Part shown: positions 7,783 through 18,700 of the stretch, piece by piece
Layout: each line of letters starts with the position of its first letter
Position numbering within the stretch: the stretch's first letter is position 1
Assembly (NCBI GenBank): GCA_013138735.1
Contig: WTCE01000009.1
Span: 89,705 to 153,704, forward strand
Direction: 5' to 3'
Source of the DNA: Crocinitomix sp.
GTDB taxonomy: Bacteria > Bacteroidota > Bacteroidia > Flavobacteriales_D > Crocinitomicaceae
Length of the DNA stretch: 64,000 bases
Translations under genes and position numbers: made by a program
The notes under the pieces: generated by a model
The model's input: only the letters and a program-made list of their open reading frames with translations
Databases searched by the model: none
Told to the model about the DNA's origin: nothing

Positions 7783-10131
7783 ATGCGCTTATTTCCTCTT
7801 CTAAAAACCACTATATCAGCAATTATTCTCATTATTTCTTTTGCAGGATTTAGCCAAGAATCGGCATTGAAACTAAGCGAAATCATGAAAGGAAATGAGT
7901 TTATTGGGCATCAACCAACGGACTTTAGTTGGGGACCTAATAGTGAGTATATTTATTTTAGATGGAATAGAGAAAATGAACTGGTTGCCCCCTATTACGT
8001 TTATTCAATTCAAGAAAAATTTTACAATAAGTTACAATTTAAAGACGTAGCGCTCCCAATTAGCGGAGCCTTTAAGGGAGATAACAAGGCTTATTTCAAA
8101 TCGGGCTCATCCATTTACACCATAGATAGTACTGACAATACAGAATGTATTTACACTGCTACGGATGGTTTTCGAATGCATGCGATAATTGAAGATCAAG
8201 TTGTTATTTTACGAGAGAATAACCTCTACGTCTTAAATACTTCAAAGGGAACCTATACACAATTAACGAATATTCTAACTGGCAACACACCTGCAGAAGA
8301 TGCCGAATTAACCCATCTCGAACAACAGCAGGAAGAACTTTTTGAAACCATCCGCGTCAATAAAGCAAAGTCAAAAGCAAACAGTGACTATCGAAAATTA
8401 ATGACACCCCAATTTTTAAAGCCCTTTTATCTAGATGGATGGTCGTTTGATGACATAGCCATTAATGAGGTACTGAATACCGCAGCGCTAATTCGCAGTA
8501 AATATCCCAAAAACCCAACTACTGCCTACATGGCGTACGTCACGAAAGATGGGAATTCAACAGCTAAAGACGCAAGAAATAAAGTTGGTGGAGAAAATCC
8601 GCAGCATGAATTATTTATATGGCATTTAGCCAAAGACACTTTTGTACAAGTTGATTTTTCAGCACTTAGTGGTGTTGATATGGCGCCAGAATTTTATTCT
8701 GAATATCCAGACCTTAAAACGGATGACTATAAAAAGGAACTGATTTATCACTTGCACGGCTTTAATGAAAGTGGCAACAAATGTTTAATCTCAATAAAAT
8801 CATACGACAATAAAGACCGTTGGATTGGTTATTATGATTTGAATAAGGATCAATTTATTGAAACAAATCACCAACATGATGCGGCATGGATTGGTGGACC
8901 AGGGATTACGGGTTGGAATATGGTCAGTGGAAACGTAGGCTGGATGGATGACGAATGTTATTATTTTCAATCGGAAGAAACAGGCTATTCGCATTTATAT
9001 GTGACAAACACTAAAAGCCAGGCGACTGAAGCTTTAACTAAAGGTGAATACGAAATTCATGAAGCCGTACTTTCAGAAGACAAAACGAAATTTTATATAA
9101 GTGCTAATAAAAATCATCCGGGCAACAGAGAGTTTTATCATTTAGACATTAAGTCGAAAAAACTCACCAAAATTCTAACGGAAAATGGTAAACATGAAGT
9201 ACTGGTATCCCCCAATGAAAAGTGGCTATTGGTTAACTACTCTTATAAAAACAAACCATGGGATTTATATCTCGCCGAAAATAAACCAGATGTTAAATTA
9301 GAACAAATCACAAAATCACAAAGTGACGCCTTTAAAAATTACAAATGGCGTTCACCGCCTACAATCACTTTCAAAGCAAGCGACGGACAAGAAGTTCATG
9401 CAAGAATATATGAACCAACAGAAGCGGCAAAAAATGGTGCGGCGGTCTTCTTTGTTCATGGTGCAGGATATTTACAAAACGCACATAATTGGTGGAGCGG
9501 CTATTATCGTGAATACATGTTTAACAATATGCTTTGTGATAAAGGATATACCGTGATGGATATTGATTTTAGAGCAAGTAAAGGATATGGCCGTGATTTT
9601 AGAACGGATATCTATAGACATATGGGCGGTAAAGATTTAAGTGATTATGTTGATGCACGAGAACTTTTAATCAAGGATTATGATATCGATCCCAATCGCA
9701 TTGGTATGTACGGCGGTTCTTATGGAGGGTTCATTACAATTATGGCTTTATTAACCGAACCCGGTAAATTTAAATGTGGCGCTGCTGTTCGTTCTGTAAC
9801 CGATTGGGCACATTATAATCATGCATATACTTCAAACATATTAAACACTCCCGCAGAAGATCCCAAGGCATTCAAAAAAAGCTCTCCTATTTACTTTGCT
9901 GATAATTTAGAAGACCGGCTTTTAATGCTGCACGGAATGGTTGATAATAATGTACAATACCAAGACGTAGTTCGCTTAGCGCAGCGGTTTATAGAATCGG
10001 GTAAGACAGATTGGGATTTAGTAGGATACCCAATTGAGCCGCATGGTTTTAAAGAAACCTCGAGTTGGGTGAATGAATATGGAAGGGTGCTGAAAATGTT
10101 TGATGAGGAGTTGTTGGTGGATGGCAAATAG
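7783..10131 (+). CDS. Exported S9-family serine peptidase (DPP4-like)
   Basis: A prolyl oligopeptidase-clan exopeptidase, probably periplasmic or outer-membrane associated. I chose the second possible start because it begins directly with a signal peptide (MRLFPLLKTTISAIILIISF, then AGFSQ); the longer frame would put 23 odd residues before it. An N-terminal beta-propeller covers about residues 40-520. The alpha/beta-hydrolase domain carries Ser646 in GMYGGSYGGF, Asp721 in LHGMVDNNVQ and His754 in EPHGF. Length (782 residues) fits the family. It is monocistronic and divergent from the beta-oxidation operon. Substrates are peptides, but the exact specificity is not visible. Confidence 0.92.
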   Translation: MRLFPLLKTTISAIILIISFAGFSQESALKLSEIMKGNEFIGHQPTDFSWGPNSEYIYFRWNRENELVAPYYVYSIQEKFYNKLQFKDVALPISGAFKGDNKAYFKSGSSIYTIDSTDNTECIYTATDGFRMHAIIEDQVVILRENNLYVLNTSKGTYTQLTNILTGNTPAEDAELTHLEQQQEELFETIRVNKAKSKANSDYRKLMTPQFLKPFYLDGWSFDDIAINEVLNTAALIRSKYPKNPTTAYMAYVTKDGNSTAKDARNKVGGENPQHELFIWHLAKDTFVQVDFSALSGVDMAPEFYSEYPDLKTDDYKKELIYHLHGFNESGNKCLISIKSYDNKDRWIGYYDLNKDQFIETNHQHDAAWIGGPGITGWNMVSGNVGWMDDECYYFQSEETGYSHLYVTNTKSQATEALTKGEYEIHEAVLSEDKTKFYISANKNHPGNREFYHLDIKSKKLTKILTENGKHEVLVSPNEKWLLVNYSYKNKPWDLYLAENKPDVKLEQITKSQSDAFKNYKWRSPPTITFKASDGQEVHARIYEPTEAAKNGAAVFFVHGAGYLQNAHNWWSGYYREYMFNNMLCDKGYTVMDIDFRASKGYGRDFRTDIYRHMGGKDLSDYVDARELLIKDYDIDPNRIGMYGGSYGGFITIMALLTEPGKFKCGAAVRSVTDWAHYNHAYTSNILNTPAEDPKAFKKSSPIYFADNLEDRLLMLHGMVDNNVQYQDVVRLAQRFIESGKTDWDLVGYPIEPHGFKETSSWVNEYGRVLKMFDEELLVDGK

Positions 10132-10490
10132 GGTGCGTTTTTCCCAAGCCAAGTAAAACAATAAGCAGCGTTTTGTTTTTTTGCGCCTATGCTGAAACTT
10201 CCGTGCAAGCTTGGGGTTATGGATCAAATGCCTAGCGATCGGAAGCGTAGCGAACGCTTGCCAAGCTTTTGAAGTGGCGGAAAGAAAAAATAATGTAAGC
10301 TGCGACTGAACGAGACGAAGGGCAGGCGAATAAAAAACAAAAAGCCAACCCGACTGCAAGGAGTGGATTGGCGTTTGTTTTTTATTCATCAGTGGGGTCG
10401 AGAGAAGATCTTTATTCAGCTGATTTTTAATGATTTAAAAATCAAAATTTCAAAAAATGCAAATTGGAACATTACCTGATTAATTGTGTT
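10132..10490. other. Intergenic interval with structured, GC-richer element
   Basis: No convincing gene on either strand; the open frames here lack family-like sequence. The stretch around 10205-10275 is richer in GC than its surroundings. It contains a hairpin AAGCG-TAGCGAA-CGCTT nested inside inverted AAGCTTGG / CCAAGCTT arms. A long terminator-like hairpin follows (listed separately). The remainder up to the next gene is plain AT-rich DNA. Confidence 0.5.
10328..10387. terminator. Long bidirectional hairpin, probable terminator
   Basis: The arms GAATAAAAAACAAA-aa-GCCAA and TTGGC-gt-TTTGTTTTTTATTC pair over 19 of about 21 positions and enclose a 19-base loop. T-rich arms on both strands would terminate the convergent S9 peptidase gene and the downstream minus-strand genes. 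Confidence 0.7.
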
Positions 10491-10907
10491 TCACTCTAAT
10501 TTTATTAATGAATTTGAATAGTTACAGTTCCATTTTTCTGGCCTAGCATGTATTTCTAAATATGAATAATTTCGATTAGGAGATAATGAGCATATTACTT
10601 TTCGATTTGTACTCAAAATTCTAATTGTATCCGTTTGAAGAAAATTTCCAGTATTTATCTTCAGCCCTTTGTTCGTGAAGCTAGTAGAAGAATTCGTATT
10701 CACGATATCTGACCAAAAAATTCTGTCATTCTTATAAACGATTAAAGTATCATTAAAAAATCCGGAAAAAAAGCCAATTGAAAGGGTACTTTTTATTTGT
10801 TCATCACTTCCTATTTTTTCATATCCAAATTTTGACTCAACTCTTTCATAGCCATTTTCTGGGAGGAAAACCCAACCAAGAGAAAAAATTATAATGAGTA
10901 TTTTCAT
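10491..10907 (-). CDS. Small exported hypothetical protein, possible immunity partner
   Basis: A 138-residue protein with a hydrophobic N-terminus (MKILIIIFSLGWVFLP) that looks like a signal peptide, followed by a beta-rich, polar body with two late Cys residues. There is no lipobox and I do not recognise the family. It begins 16 bases after the stop of the RHS-metzincin gene, in the same direction. A small gene directly behind an RHS toxin tip is the usual place for a cognate immunity protein, and a periplasmic location would suit a protease acting there. This role is inference from position only. Confidence 0.6.
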   Translation of the reverse strand: MKILIIIFSLGWVFLPENGYERVESKFGYEKIGSDEQIKSTLSIGFFSGFFNDTLIVYKNDRIFWSDIVNTNSSTSFTNKGLKINTGNFLQTDTIRILSTNRKVICSLSPNRNYSYLEIHARPEKWNCNYSNSLIKLE

Positions 10908-10923
10908 GAGTTATGTTTTTTTA

Positions 10924-12048
10924 TTATTGTTTTACTTCTACTACCTTATTTTCTAAATAATTTAGTTGCGCTGGTGTCAATGTCTTTCCGTCGGTTGATT
11001 TAAGGTTTTGTTCAGGATTTGCATTAGAATTCATCAAGTTATCCAATATTGTTGCGTCTTCTATATCTTCATCATCCTGATTTATCATTGCTGCACCTGG
11101 TTTAGGAACAATACCCTCTTGATCTTGCTTTTCCCATGGATGCTCTAAACCACCTGTATGTCCAGTTTCATGAGCCATTGTTCTTGCGGCGCTTTTTGGG
11201 TCAACCACTAAACTATTAACTTCAATACCATCTGGAGGTGGAGGGCTAGTAGTGTAAATTGTAATCATATTTGCATCAGGGTTTCCATTTTCATAAGTTT
11301 CTCCATAAACTGCACCTGTAGCCGTCTCTGGAGCTTCACCAGATAAGACGACGAAATAGTCATCCCAAGCACTAAGTTCAGATTCTTGATAAGTTTCATC
11401 TATAAAAGTGTACTCCAATGTAGCAGAATAATATGTGTCCGTTTCAGGATCATAAACATTGTAAGATTGTTCCACCTGTTCTGCTCCAGCAATCATATAT
11501 TGCAGAGCTTGCTCTTTAGATAGGTTTGCCGTTTCATCTTGCGTGACAATTGCTTTAATCGTAAAATGAACTTGTTTAGACCCGTCAGCATTGACAACCG
11601 TTTCTTTGGTCATCTCCATTCCTTCCAATTCTCTTGCGTCTATAACTCTATTTTCACTAAACGCATAAGGACTGTTATATGAATACTTTGCAGCCAACGG
11701 ATCAACAGCAAAAAACCTCCCAATTCGAGGATCATGCATCCTGTACTTATAATTCACAGAATTATCGTGACCCTTAATCTCATCATCCTTCTCCTGCCCT
11801 TGGAAGCCGTAACGATAATCCGCCTCATCTTCATGACGATTCGGCATCAACATCCCAAATGGATAATAATCATTCTGAGAGAGAACATCCGCCACATAGT
11901 AATCCACAATTCCATCAGGCGTTGCAGAAGTATATGAAGAAGTGACGTGATCATAAACACCATCATCAACCGCTAATTTCCTATCAGATATAACCTCAAG
12001 TACGTTACCTAAATGGTTAGACAGTTCATAGGTTTTTTCTTCAATCAT
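10924..12048 (-). CDS. Orphan RHS-core protein with C-terminal metzincin-type protease domain
   Basis: Residues about 1-145 carry the RHS-repeat-associated core found at the end of polymorphic toxin shells: [59 protein letters not shown] and [11 protein letters not shown]. Residues 150-374 form a different domain with the full zinc motif [11 protein letters not shown] (His293, Glu294, His297, His303), which matches HExxHxxGxxH, and a plausible Met-turn NLMN at Met339. RHS proteins are normally over 1,000 residues with many YD repeats. Here nothing precedes the core: the frame is closed by a stop 18 codons upstream, with no other start, signal peptide or clear promoter. It is therefore either a displaced C-terminal cassette or the tail of a deleted gene. 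The encoded text is intact to its own stop. Confidence 0.85.
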   Translation of the reverse strand: MIEEKTYELSNHLGNVLEVISDRKLAVDDGVYDHVTSSYTSATPDGIVDYYVADVLSQNDYYPFGMLMPNRHEDEADYRYGFQGQEKDDEIKGHDNSVNYKYRMHDPRIGRFFAVDPLAAKYSYNSPYAFSENRVIDARELEGMEMTKETVVNADGSKQVHFTIKAIVTQDETANLSKEQALQYMIAGAEQVEQSYNVYDPETDTYYSATLEYTFIDETYQESELSAWDDYFVVLSGEAPETATGAVYGETYENGNPDANMITIYTTSPPPPDGIEVNSLVVDPKSAARTMAHETGHTGGLEHPWEKQDQEGIVPKPGAAMINQDDEDIEDATILDNLMNSNANPEQNLKSTDGKTLTPAQLNYLENKVVEVKQ

Positions 12049-12125
12049 CTGAGCAAAGTCAAAAACAAGCTGAATAATTCTAATAAAACCCTTCGAAAGC
12101 TAAAGAAACCTGCATAAAAAAATCA

Positions 12126-15100
12126 CTATTGCTTAATGACCTTTCTCACCATTACTTGATCATCCTTTATGATTTGAATGAGATAAGCACCACTTGGCAA
12201 GTCAGCAAGGCTTAATTGATTTACACCTGCGTTTAAGTTTGTTTCATTGTAAATGACTTTACCATCCAACGTTAATAATATGAGTTGATCTAAACTTTCG
12301 TCGAAAGCAATATTCAACACATCAGTCGTTGGATTTGGATACAATTGCACATCCAATTCAACTTGATATTCGAAAATACTAATCTGCGTAATAAAGATTG
12401 AATTCCCAATTCGATCAGATTCTATAGAACAACCAGCTTCATTTGTATAAATCACCCAATATTCTCCGTTCATTCCAACATCAATCCAATTCAAACTATC
12501 ATTGGTTTCACCTAATAAAATTCCTGTTTCATGATACCATTGATTACCCAACTCAATTGACGATACGATATAGATACCTTCAATTGTTAATACTGGCGGT
12601 ACTGGCAATGATAAAACAGTTACCGTTACCTCATCCATATTGCTACATCCAAAACCATCTGTTCCTTCCACAATATAAGTTGTTGTGGTGGCAGGTTTTG
12701 CCCACGGATCACCAATTACAAAATTGGACAATGTCGGATCAAAATCCCAGATATAAAGCTCTCCACCAGTTGCATCAAATTGCGTTGAATCTCCAATACA
12801 GATTGAAACGTCAGCGCCAGCAGATATTGTTGGCAATGCATGCACTGTAACTGTAACCTCATCCGTATTCACACAACCATTATCATCCTCACCAGTTAAT
12901 GTATAGGTTTTGTCTGTAATTGGATTTGCCCAAGGATCTGGAATATCTAAAGCCGATAATGTTGGATCTGAATCCCATGTATAAATAGTAGCGCCAGAAG
13001 CATCTAACTGAGTAGAATCTCCAATACAAATATCATCATCTAAGCCCGCATCAACTGCTGGTAAATCATATACTTCAACTAAAACAGTATCCACATTCGA
13101 ACAACCATTAATATCTGTCCCTTCAACAATATATTCTGTATCAGTCGTTGGAGTTGCATCCGGATCAAACACGTCTGTCTCTGACAAGGTAGGATCATCA
13201 TTCCAGACATACATATCTGCCAATCCTCCAGTAGCGAATAAACCAACAGTACCTCCGATACAAACGGCATCATCTTCGCCAGCATCAATATCTGGAACGG
13301 CCAATGTTGAAACGATTACTGAATCACGATTCGTACATCCATTATCATCTGTTCCTGTTACAAAATATTCTGTCAATACAGCTGGAGACGCCCATGGATC
13401 AGCAATATCTAAACTTGATAATGTTGGCTCAGAATCCCAAAGGTAATCTGTGGCTCCAGTTGCTACTAAATTTACTGAATCACCAACACAAACTGTTTCA
13501 TCTGAACCAGCATTTACACTTGGCACAGCATAAATAAACACAGTTAATGAATCCCTATTCATGCAACCATTATCATCTGTCCCAGTTACTTTATATTCCG
13601 TATCTCCAGTAGGTGTCGCAATTGGATTTGCAATTAATAAGGAAGATAAGGTTGGATCTTCATCCCAAACATAACTTACTGCGCCTGCTGCATTTAATTC
13701 AGTTGACTCACCCAAACAAATAGAAACATCATCTCCCACTTCAATAGTCGGTAAGTCATAGGTAGCAACTACCACACTAGTAAAGTTAGTACAACCACTT
13801 CCATCTACAACTGTTAGTGTAACAGTTCCTGCCGCAGTAACTACTTCAGAAATTTCAGTTCCACCGGTTGACCAATCATACGTGTCATACGTATCCGTAT
13901 ATAAGGTTACCGAACCGTCAGCACAAAACTCTAGCGGTGTATCATTATAAATTGTTGGACTAGGAATAGGATTAACTTCGACAGTTACGGTATCATAATC
14001 TACACAACCCGACAAGCTTGTACTGCTCACCAAATAAACCGTAGTTTCATCAGGAGTAGCCGTCATTGAAGCGCATAAGGTACACGACATACTTCCAGCA
14101 TCACCTGTAAACACTTCCCAAGTTATATCATCTCCGCCGGTTGCTGTAAGCACAACTGAACCGTCGACACAAACTGAAGTATCTGGTGGTCCTACTGTTT
14201 CTAATTGGCAATATTTAATTGTGCTATAATCTAAGTTCGTTGCTCCGCCATGGCTATTCCCAGTTATAAAAATATTTTCGCTTGCATCTAATTGCATTCG
14301 AATAGCTTGATCACTGTTGGATGAAGGACCATCAAATACTGTTATCCACTCCTGAGCTCCATCAGACGCATCATATTTTAATGTTACAAAATCATTATTG
14401 CTTGGTCCGTTAAAACTATAACCTGTTACATACACATATGCATCATCATCTGACACGCGAATATCTGTTGCCTCATCATATTCCAAACCTTCTGTACTAT
14501 AACGGTCTGACCAAAGTTCTGTACCAGCTGAATTATATGCGATCGTATAATAATCCTCACTAGTTTCAACACTTTTACTTCGCCCAGTCACAAACACATT
14601 ATCAGATCCATCTACAACCACGGCGTTCACCACGTCAAAGGCTTCTGCATTTCCTGGGTACAACTCTTTCCAAACCACGGCTCCTGTACTTCCCGAAAAT
14701 TTGACAGTCATATAATCTTCCTCATTTAAAATATCCGTAAATCCTGAACCAGCAAGAATTACATCATTTGAACCATCTAAAGTCATTGCAAATGGTGTGT
14801 CTAAGTTTCCATGTCCAGAATCTTCTGTATTCGACCATTGTAATGCTCCAACTGAATTATATTTTGCTGCAAAAAAATCAAAGAATGTCGTTTCAGGCGA
14901 AAATTCTCTATGTCCTCCAACATAAATATTGTCGCTTGCATCTATCAGAATCAACTTTGGGAGGTCATTCCCCGTTCCACCAATTAATTGTGCCCAAACA
15001 AACGACCCTGTTGAACTATACTTTAAGGTAATAAAATCAACATCCGTAGGACTTGATGTTCGCGACCCTACTATAATAACGTCATCATTACTATCAACAA

Positions 15101-15539
15101 CAACATCAACACCAGAATCAAAGTTGCTCGTTCCACCAGCGATAGTTGACCAAAGCTCGGCTCCTGTCACACCATTATATTTTACAATTGCAATATCCCA
15201 ATCTGTACCACTAATAAAACGTGAACCTGTAATGAACACATCCCCATTACTATCCACAGCTAGTGCATGCGACTCATCAATTCCTGTCCCACCATAACTC
15301 GAGCGCCATTCTTCTACTCCATCAGAATCATATTTGACGGTCACCATATCATAACTCGATCCATTATAAGAAGAGCCCGTAACAAAAGTATTTCCAGCAT
15401 CATCTAGGTATAAATCTTCAGCTTTATCGATAAAGCTGCCATCCCCATCAAGCCTTGATTCCCATTGAATATTAATTTGTGATTCGGCATTTAGAACACA
15501 GAAAAGTGCAACAAAAAGACCGGCAATACGTAGTAGCAT
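12126..15539 (-). CDS. T9SS type A cargo: SBBP beta-propeller and Ig-like repeat protein
   Basis: A 1137-residue secreted protein. A signal peptide (MLLRIAGLFVALFCVLNAES) is followed by SBBP-type propeller repeats (about 25-450), recognisable by recurring units such as DDAGNTFVTGSS...DMVTVKYDSDG. About seven Ig-like domains follow. Five of these are near copies of about 77 residues, each with CIGDST-like and GTDDNGCxNxD segments whose paired Cys probably form a disulphide. The C-terminal ~80 residues (VQLYPNPTTDVLNI ... GAYLIQIIKDDQ ... RKVIKQ) are a T9SS type A sorting domain. The protein is very acidic. It is likely displayed on the cell surface or released; its ligand is unknown. Confidence 0.92.
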   Translation of the reverse strand: MLLRIAGLFVALFCVLNAESQINIQWESRLDGDGSFIDKAEDLYLDDAGNTFVTGSSYNGSSYDMVTVKYDSDGVEEWRSSYGGTGIDESHALAVDSNGDVFITGSRFISGTDWDIAIVKYNGVTGAELWSTIAGGTSNFDSGVDVVVDSNDDVIIVGSRTSSPTDVDFITLKYSSTGSFVWAQLIGGTGNDLPKLILIDASDNIYVGGHREFSPETTFFDFFAAKYNSVGALQWSNTEDSGHGNLDTPFAMTLDGSNDVILAGSGFTDILNEEDYMTVKFSGSTGAVVWKELYPGNAEAFDVVNAVVVDGSDNVFVTGRSKSVETSEDYYTIAYNSAGTELWSDRYSTEGLEYDEATDIRVSDDDAYVYVTGYSFNGPSNNDFVTLKYDASDGAQEWITVFDGPSSNSDQAIRMQLDASENIFITGNSHGGATNLDYSTIKYCQLETVGPPDTSVCVDGSVVLTATGGDDITWEVFTGDAGSMSCTLCASMTATPDETTVYLVSSTSLSGCVDYDTVTVEVNPIPSPTIYNDTPLEFCADGSVTLYTDTYDTYDWSTGGTEISEVVTAAGTVTLTVVDGSGCTNFTSVVVATYDLPTIEVGDDVSICLGESTELNAAGAVSYVWDEDPTLSSLLIANPIATPTGDTEYKVTGTDDNGCMNRDSLTVFIYAVPSVNAGSDETVCVGDSVNLVATGATDYLWDSEPTLSSLDIADPWASPAVLTEYFVTGTDDNGCTNRDSVIVSTLAVPDIDAGEDDAVCIGGTVGLFATGGLADMYVWNDDPTLSETDVFDPDATPTTDTEYIVEGTDINGCSNVDTVLVEVYDLPAVDAGLDDDICIGDSTQLDASGATIYTWDSDPTLSALDIPDPWANPITDKTYTLTGEDDNGCVNTDEVTVTVHALPTISAGADVSICIGDSTQFDATGGELYIWDFDPTLSNFVIGDPWAKPATTTTYIVEGTDGFGCSNMDEVTVTVLSLPVPPVLTIEGIYIVSSIELGNQWYHETGILLGETNDSLNWIDVGMNGEYWVIYTNEAGCSIESDRIGNSIFITQISIFEYQVELDVQLYPNPTTDVLNIAFDESLDQLILLTLDGKVIYNETNLNAGVNQLSLADLPSGAYLIQIIKDDQVMVRKVIKQ

Positions 15540-15592
15540 ATATATTAGATTTTCATTTCAACTTACTAAAGTATGTAAAATTTTAGGTGAAT

Positions 15593-15600
15593 CAAAAGTA
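15593..15600 (-). promoter_or_regulatory. -7 promoter element of the T9SS propeller gene
   Basis: On the minus strand this reads TACTTTTG, an exact TAnnTTTG match about 54 bases upstream of the start codon, in an otherwise gene-free stretch between two divergent genes. Confidence 0.5.
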
Positions 15601-15716
15601 TTCGCCGATTAACAGACCTAATCGTAGGATAAAGTATAAAAAATTTGCTTTCAGCCCGAAATATTAATAATTTAGCAGACTAAAATGTTTTCTTTTCACT
15701 AACTTGATGAAAACGC

Positions 15717-18700
15717 ATGAAAAAATTTTTACTATTAATAACTGTACTAACCTCGTTCTATTCTAACGCAACACATATTGTTGGGGGAGAACTCAGCTAC
15801 CAGCATTTAGGAGGTTCATCATACTACCTTACGGTCAAGCTTTATAAAGATTGCAACCCGGGTACGCAAAATTTTCCTAATGATTTGGAAATAGAAGCAT
15901 TCACAGGTTTTGGTTTAGATACCATTGGAACTTTACCGGCTGATGACTTTTTTGTTTTACCACGATTAGGACGTGATACGCTCGCACCACATATAGATAC
16001 GTGTTCATTTAACCCTGGTATTTGTGTGGAAGAGGCTATATATGGAGCGATTATAAGTTTACCGCCAATTGATGGTGGATATCATTTGTTCTATCAAACA
16101 TACGCAAGAAATGGAAGTCTCTTGAATATTATTGACCCGCTACAGGCTGGAGAATCATTCTATGCTTACGTTCCTGACAATGCACTTTATTTAACGAATT
16201 CTAGTCCTGTTTTTTCTAATTCACCACCTGTTTTCGTATGTCAAGGTTATGATCTTGATTTAGATTTTTCTGCGACGGATTCTGATGGAGATTCATTAGT
16301 TTACTCATTTTACAGACCATATACTGGTCGTACATGGTCTCATCCTGATCATTATGATCCCGTATTATATTACCCAACTATTGATCTAGGCGGAACACCT
16401 CCTGACAATATTGAGTTTGTTAAAGTCAATTATGTTTTTGGATTCTCGGCAGACAATCCGTTGAATGCAATTGGTGGCATACCGTTAACACTTAGCACTT
16501 CTGGCATTATCAATGGAATACCTGAAGCTGTTGGACAATATGTAGTAGGTGTAATGGTTGAAGAGTATCGAGATGGCGATAAAATTGGTGAGATTGTTCG
16601 CGATTTTCAGTTTAATGTATTAACCTGCCCTCCACCTCAAAACGCAGAAATTGGCGAAGTTGAAGGATGTGACGGTTATGTAATTGATTTTGTAAACGAA
16701 AGTGGCGACGGCGCAACTGATTTTTGGTGGGATTTTGGAACAGGAGATCCAGCCGACACAAGTATCGTTGAGGAACCTACTTTTGATTTCACCCCATATG
16801 GTGCAGGAACATATACAATCACTCTAATTGCGCAAAGAGGAACAACTTGTGCTGATACGACTTCAATAGAACTTGTTCTTTCAGGCGTTACAGCTGATTT
16901 TTTCGTTGAAGATACGGTTTGTACTTTACAAGAACTTGCAATCATTAATAGTTCAACATCTGAAGACAATGGCGTATTAGTGTCGTGGGAATGGGATTTT
17001 GGTGATGGAACCACTTCTACAGATGAGGATCCAACACATGCATACACAACCCCTGGTGATTATACAATTACCTTAATTGTTGGTTCAGATTTAGGTTGTT
17101 TAGATACCATGACATTTGATATTGTTGTTACCGATCATCCAGGCGCTGGAATAATGCCAATGATGGGTTGTATAGGACTAGATGTTGCCTTTACCAGCAC
17201 TAGCTCCCCGGATGCAACTACTTTTCACTGGGATTTTGGAACTGGTTTTGAAGCGGATACGAGTGATCTTGAAAATCCAACTTTTACCTATCCAGATTAT
17301 GGTGTTTATACAGTAACGCTTATAACAGAACCTTATTCTTTCTGTGCGGATACGATTACATATGAAATCATGATCTCAAATGTAATTGCAGACTTTGAAC
17401 TACCCGATACAATGTGTACTGACGTATTGATTGATTTTATTGATTTATCAACCAACGTAAATGGTTCAATTTTTAGTTGGGAATGGGATTTTGGTGATGG
17501 TTCATCATCAACTGACACGGATCCATCATACGGTTATACCGTTCCAGGAACATACACGGTAACCTTAATTGTAATAACTGATATTGGTTGTACGGATACT
17601 TTATCACAAGACATTACTATTTTCGACGCGCCATTGGCTATGATTGGAGCAATTGATTTTTGTTCGGGTCTAACAGTAGACTTTATCAACGCAAGTGATC
17701 CTGGAGCATCAGGATTCTGGTGGGATTTTGGAACTGGAGATCCAGCTGATACAAGCATTGTCGAAAACCCAACCTTTACATATGATTCATATGGCTCTTA
17801 CACGGTAACATTGATGGCTCAACGCGGAACTGTCTGCCAAACAAGTACTTCAATTGATGTTGTATTATCTGATTTATTTGGTGCTATTTCAATGCCCGAC
17901 ACGGCTTGTGTCGGAAGCGAAATTGAGTTTTTGGATTTATCTGTAACAGTAGATGGTACAACATTAACTGAATGGGAATGGGATTTTGGTGATTTAATTA
18001 CTTCTGACCTGCAAAACCCATTACACACCTATGATTTAGATGGTGATTACACCGTAATATTTGTAGTTCACTCTGATGTTGGGTGTACAGATACTGTCCT
18101 ACAGGATATTCACATCCAAACGTTACCATATGCTTTTGCTGGATTAGATACTGCGGTTTGTTTAGAAGATCCAAGTATCATGTTAGACGGTATTATTTCT
18201 AATGCTGACGGTGGAATCTGGACGGGTGAAGGCGGAGTATTCTCTCCTTCAGATACTGATTTAGACGCTACTTATTTTGCAACATTGGATGAATTAGATG
18301 CTGGCATGACCATAATCGTTCTAACAACAGTTGGTAATGGATATTGTGGGGCTCAATCAGACACTATGATAATTACTTACATAGGCACGCAAGACGTGGA
18401 TGCTGGAGGAGACATTGAAGTCTGTGAAGATTCGACCTATATAGATATAGAAGCGACAGTAGCATTTGATGCCGGTACAACATGGAGCTCAAGTGGAGAT
18501 GGTATATTTGGTGATGACGAAGCGCTTGCCACAACTTATACTTTTGGACCAACAGATATCGCTTTAGGAACAGTAACACTTTATATTGAAACATATAACT
18601 TCTCTGGCTGTTCTGACGACACAGATACAATCACCGTCACATTCCATGAGCAACCTACTATGACAGCCATGAGTGATACGTTAATTTGCTCTGGAATACC

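Noticed and set aside
10018..10389. Minus-strand frames over the end of the S9 peptidase gene and its downstream region
   Set aside because: They run through the long terminator hairpin and lie opposite a well-supported gene; composition is not protein-like.
12443..15297. Several plus-strand frames opposite the T9SS propeller gene
   Set aside because: They mirror the repetitive coding strand and show no signal peptides or family motifs.
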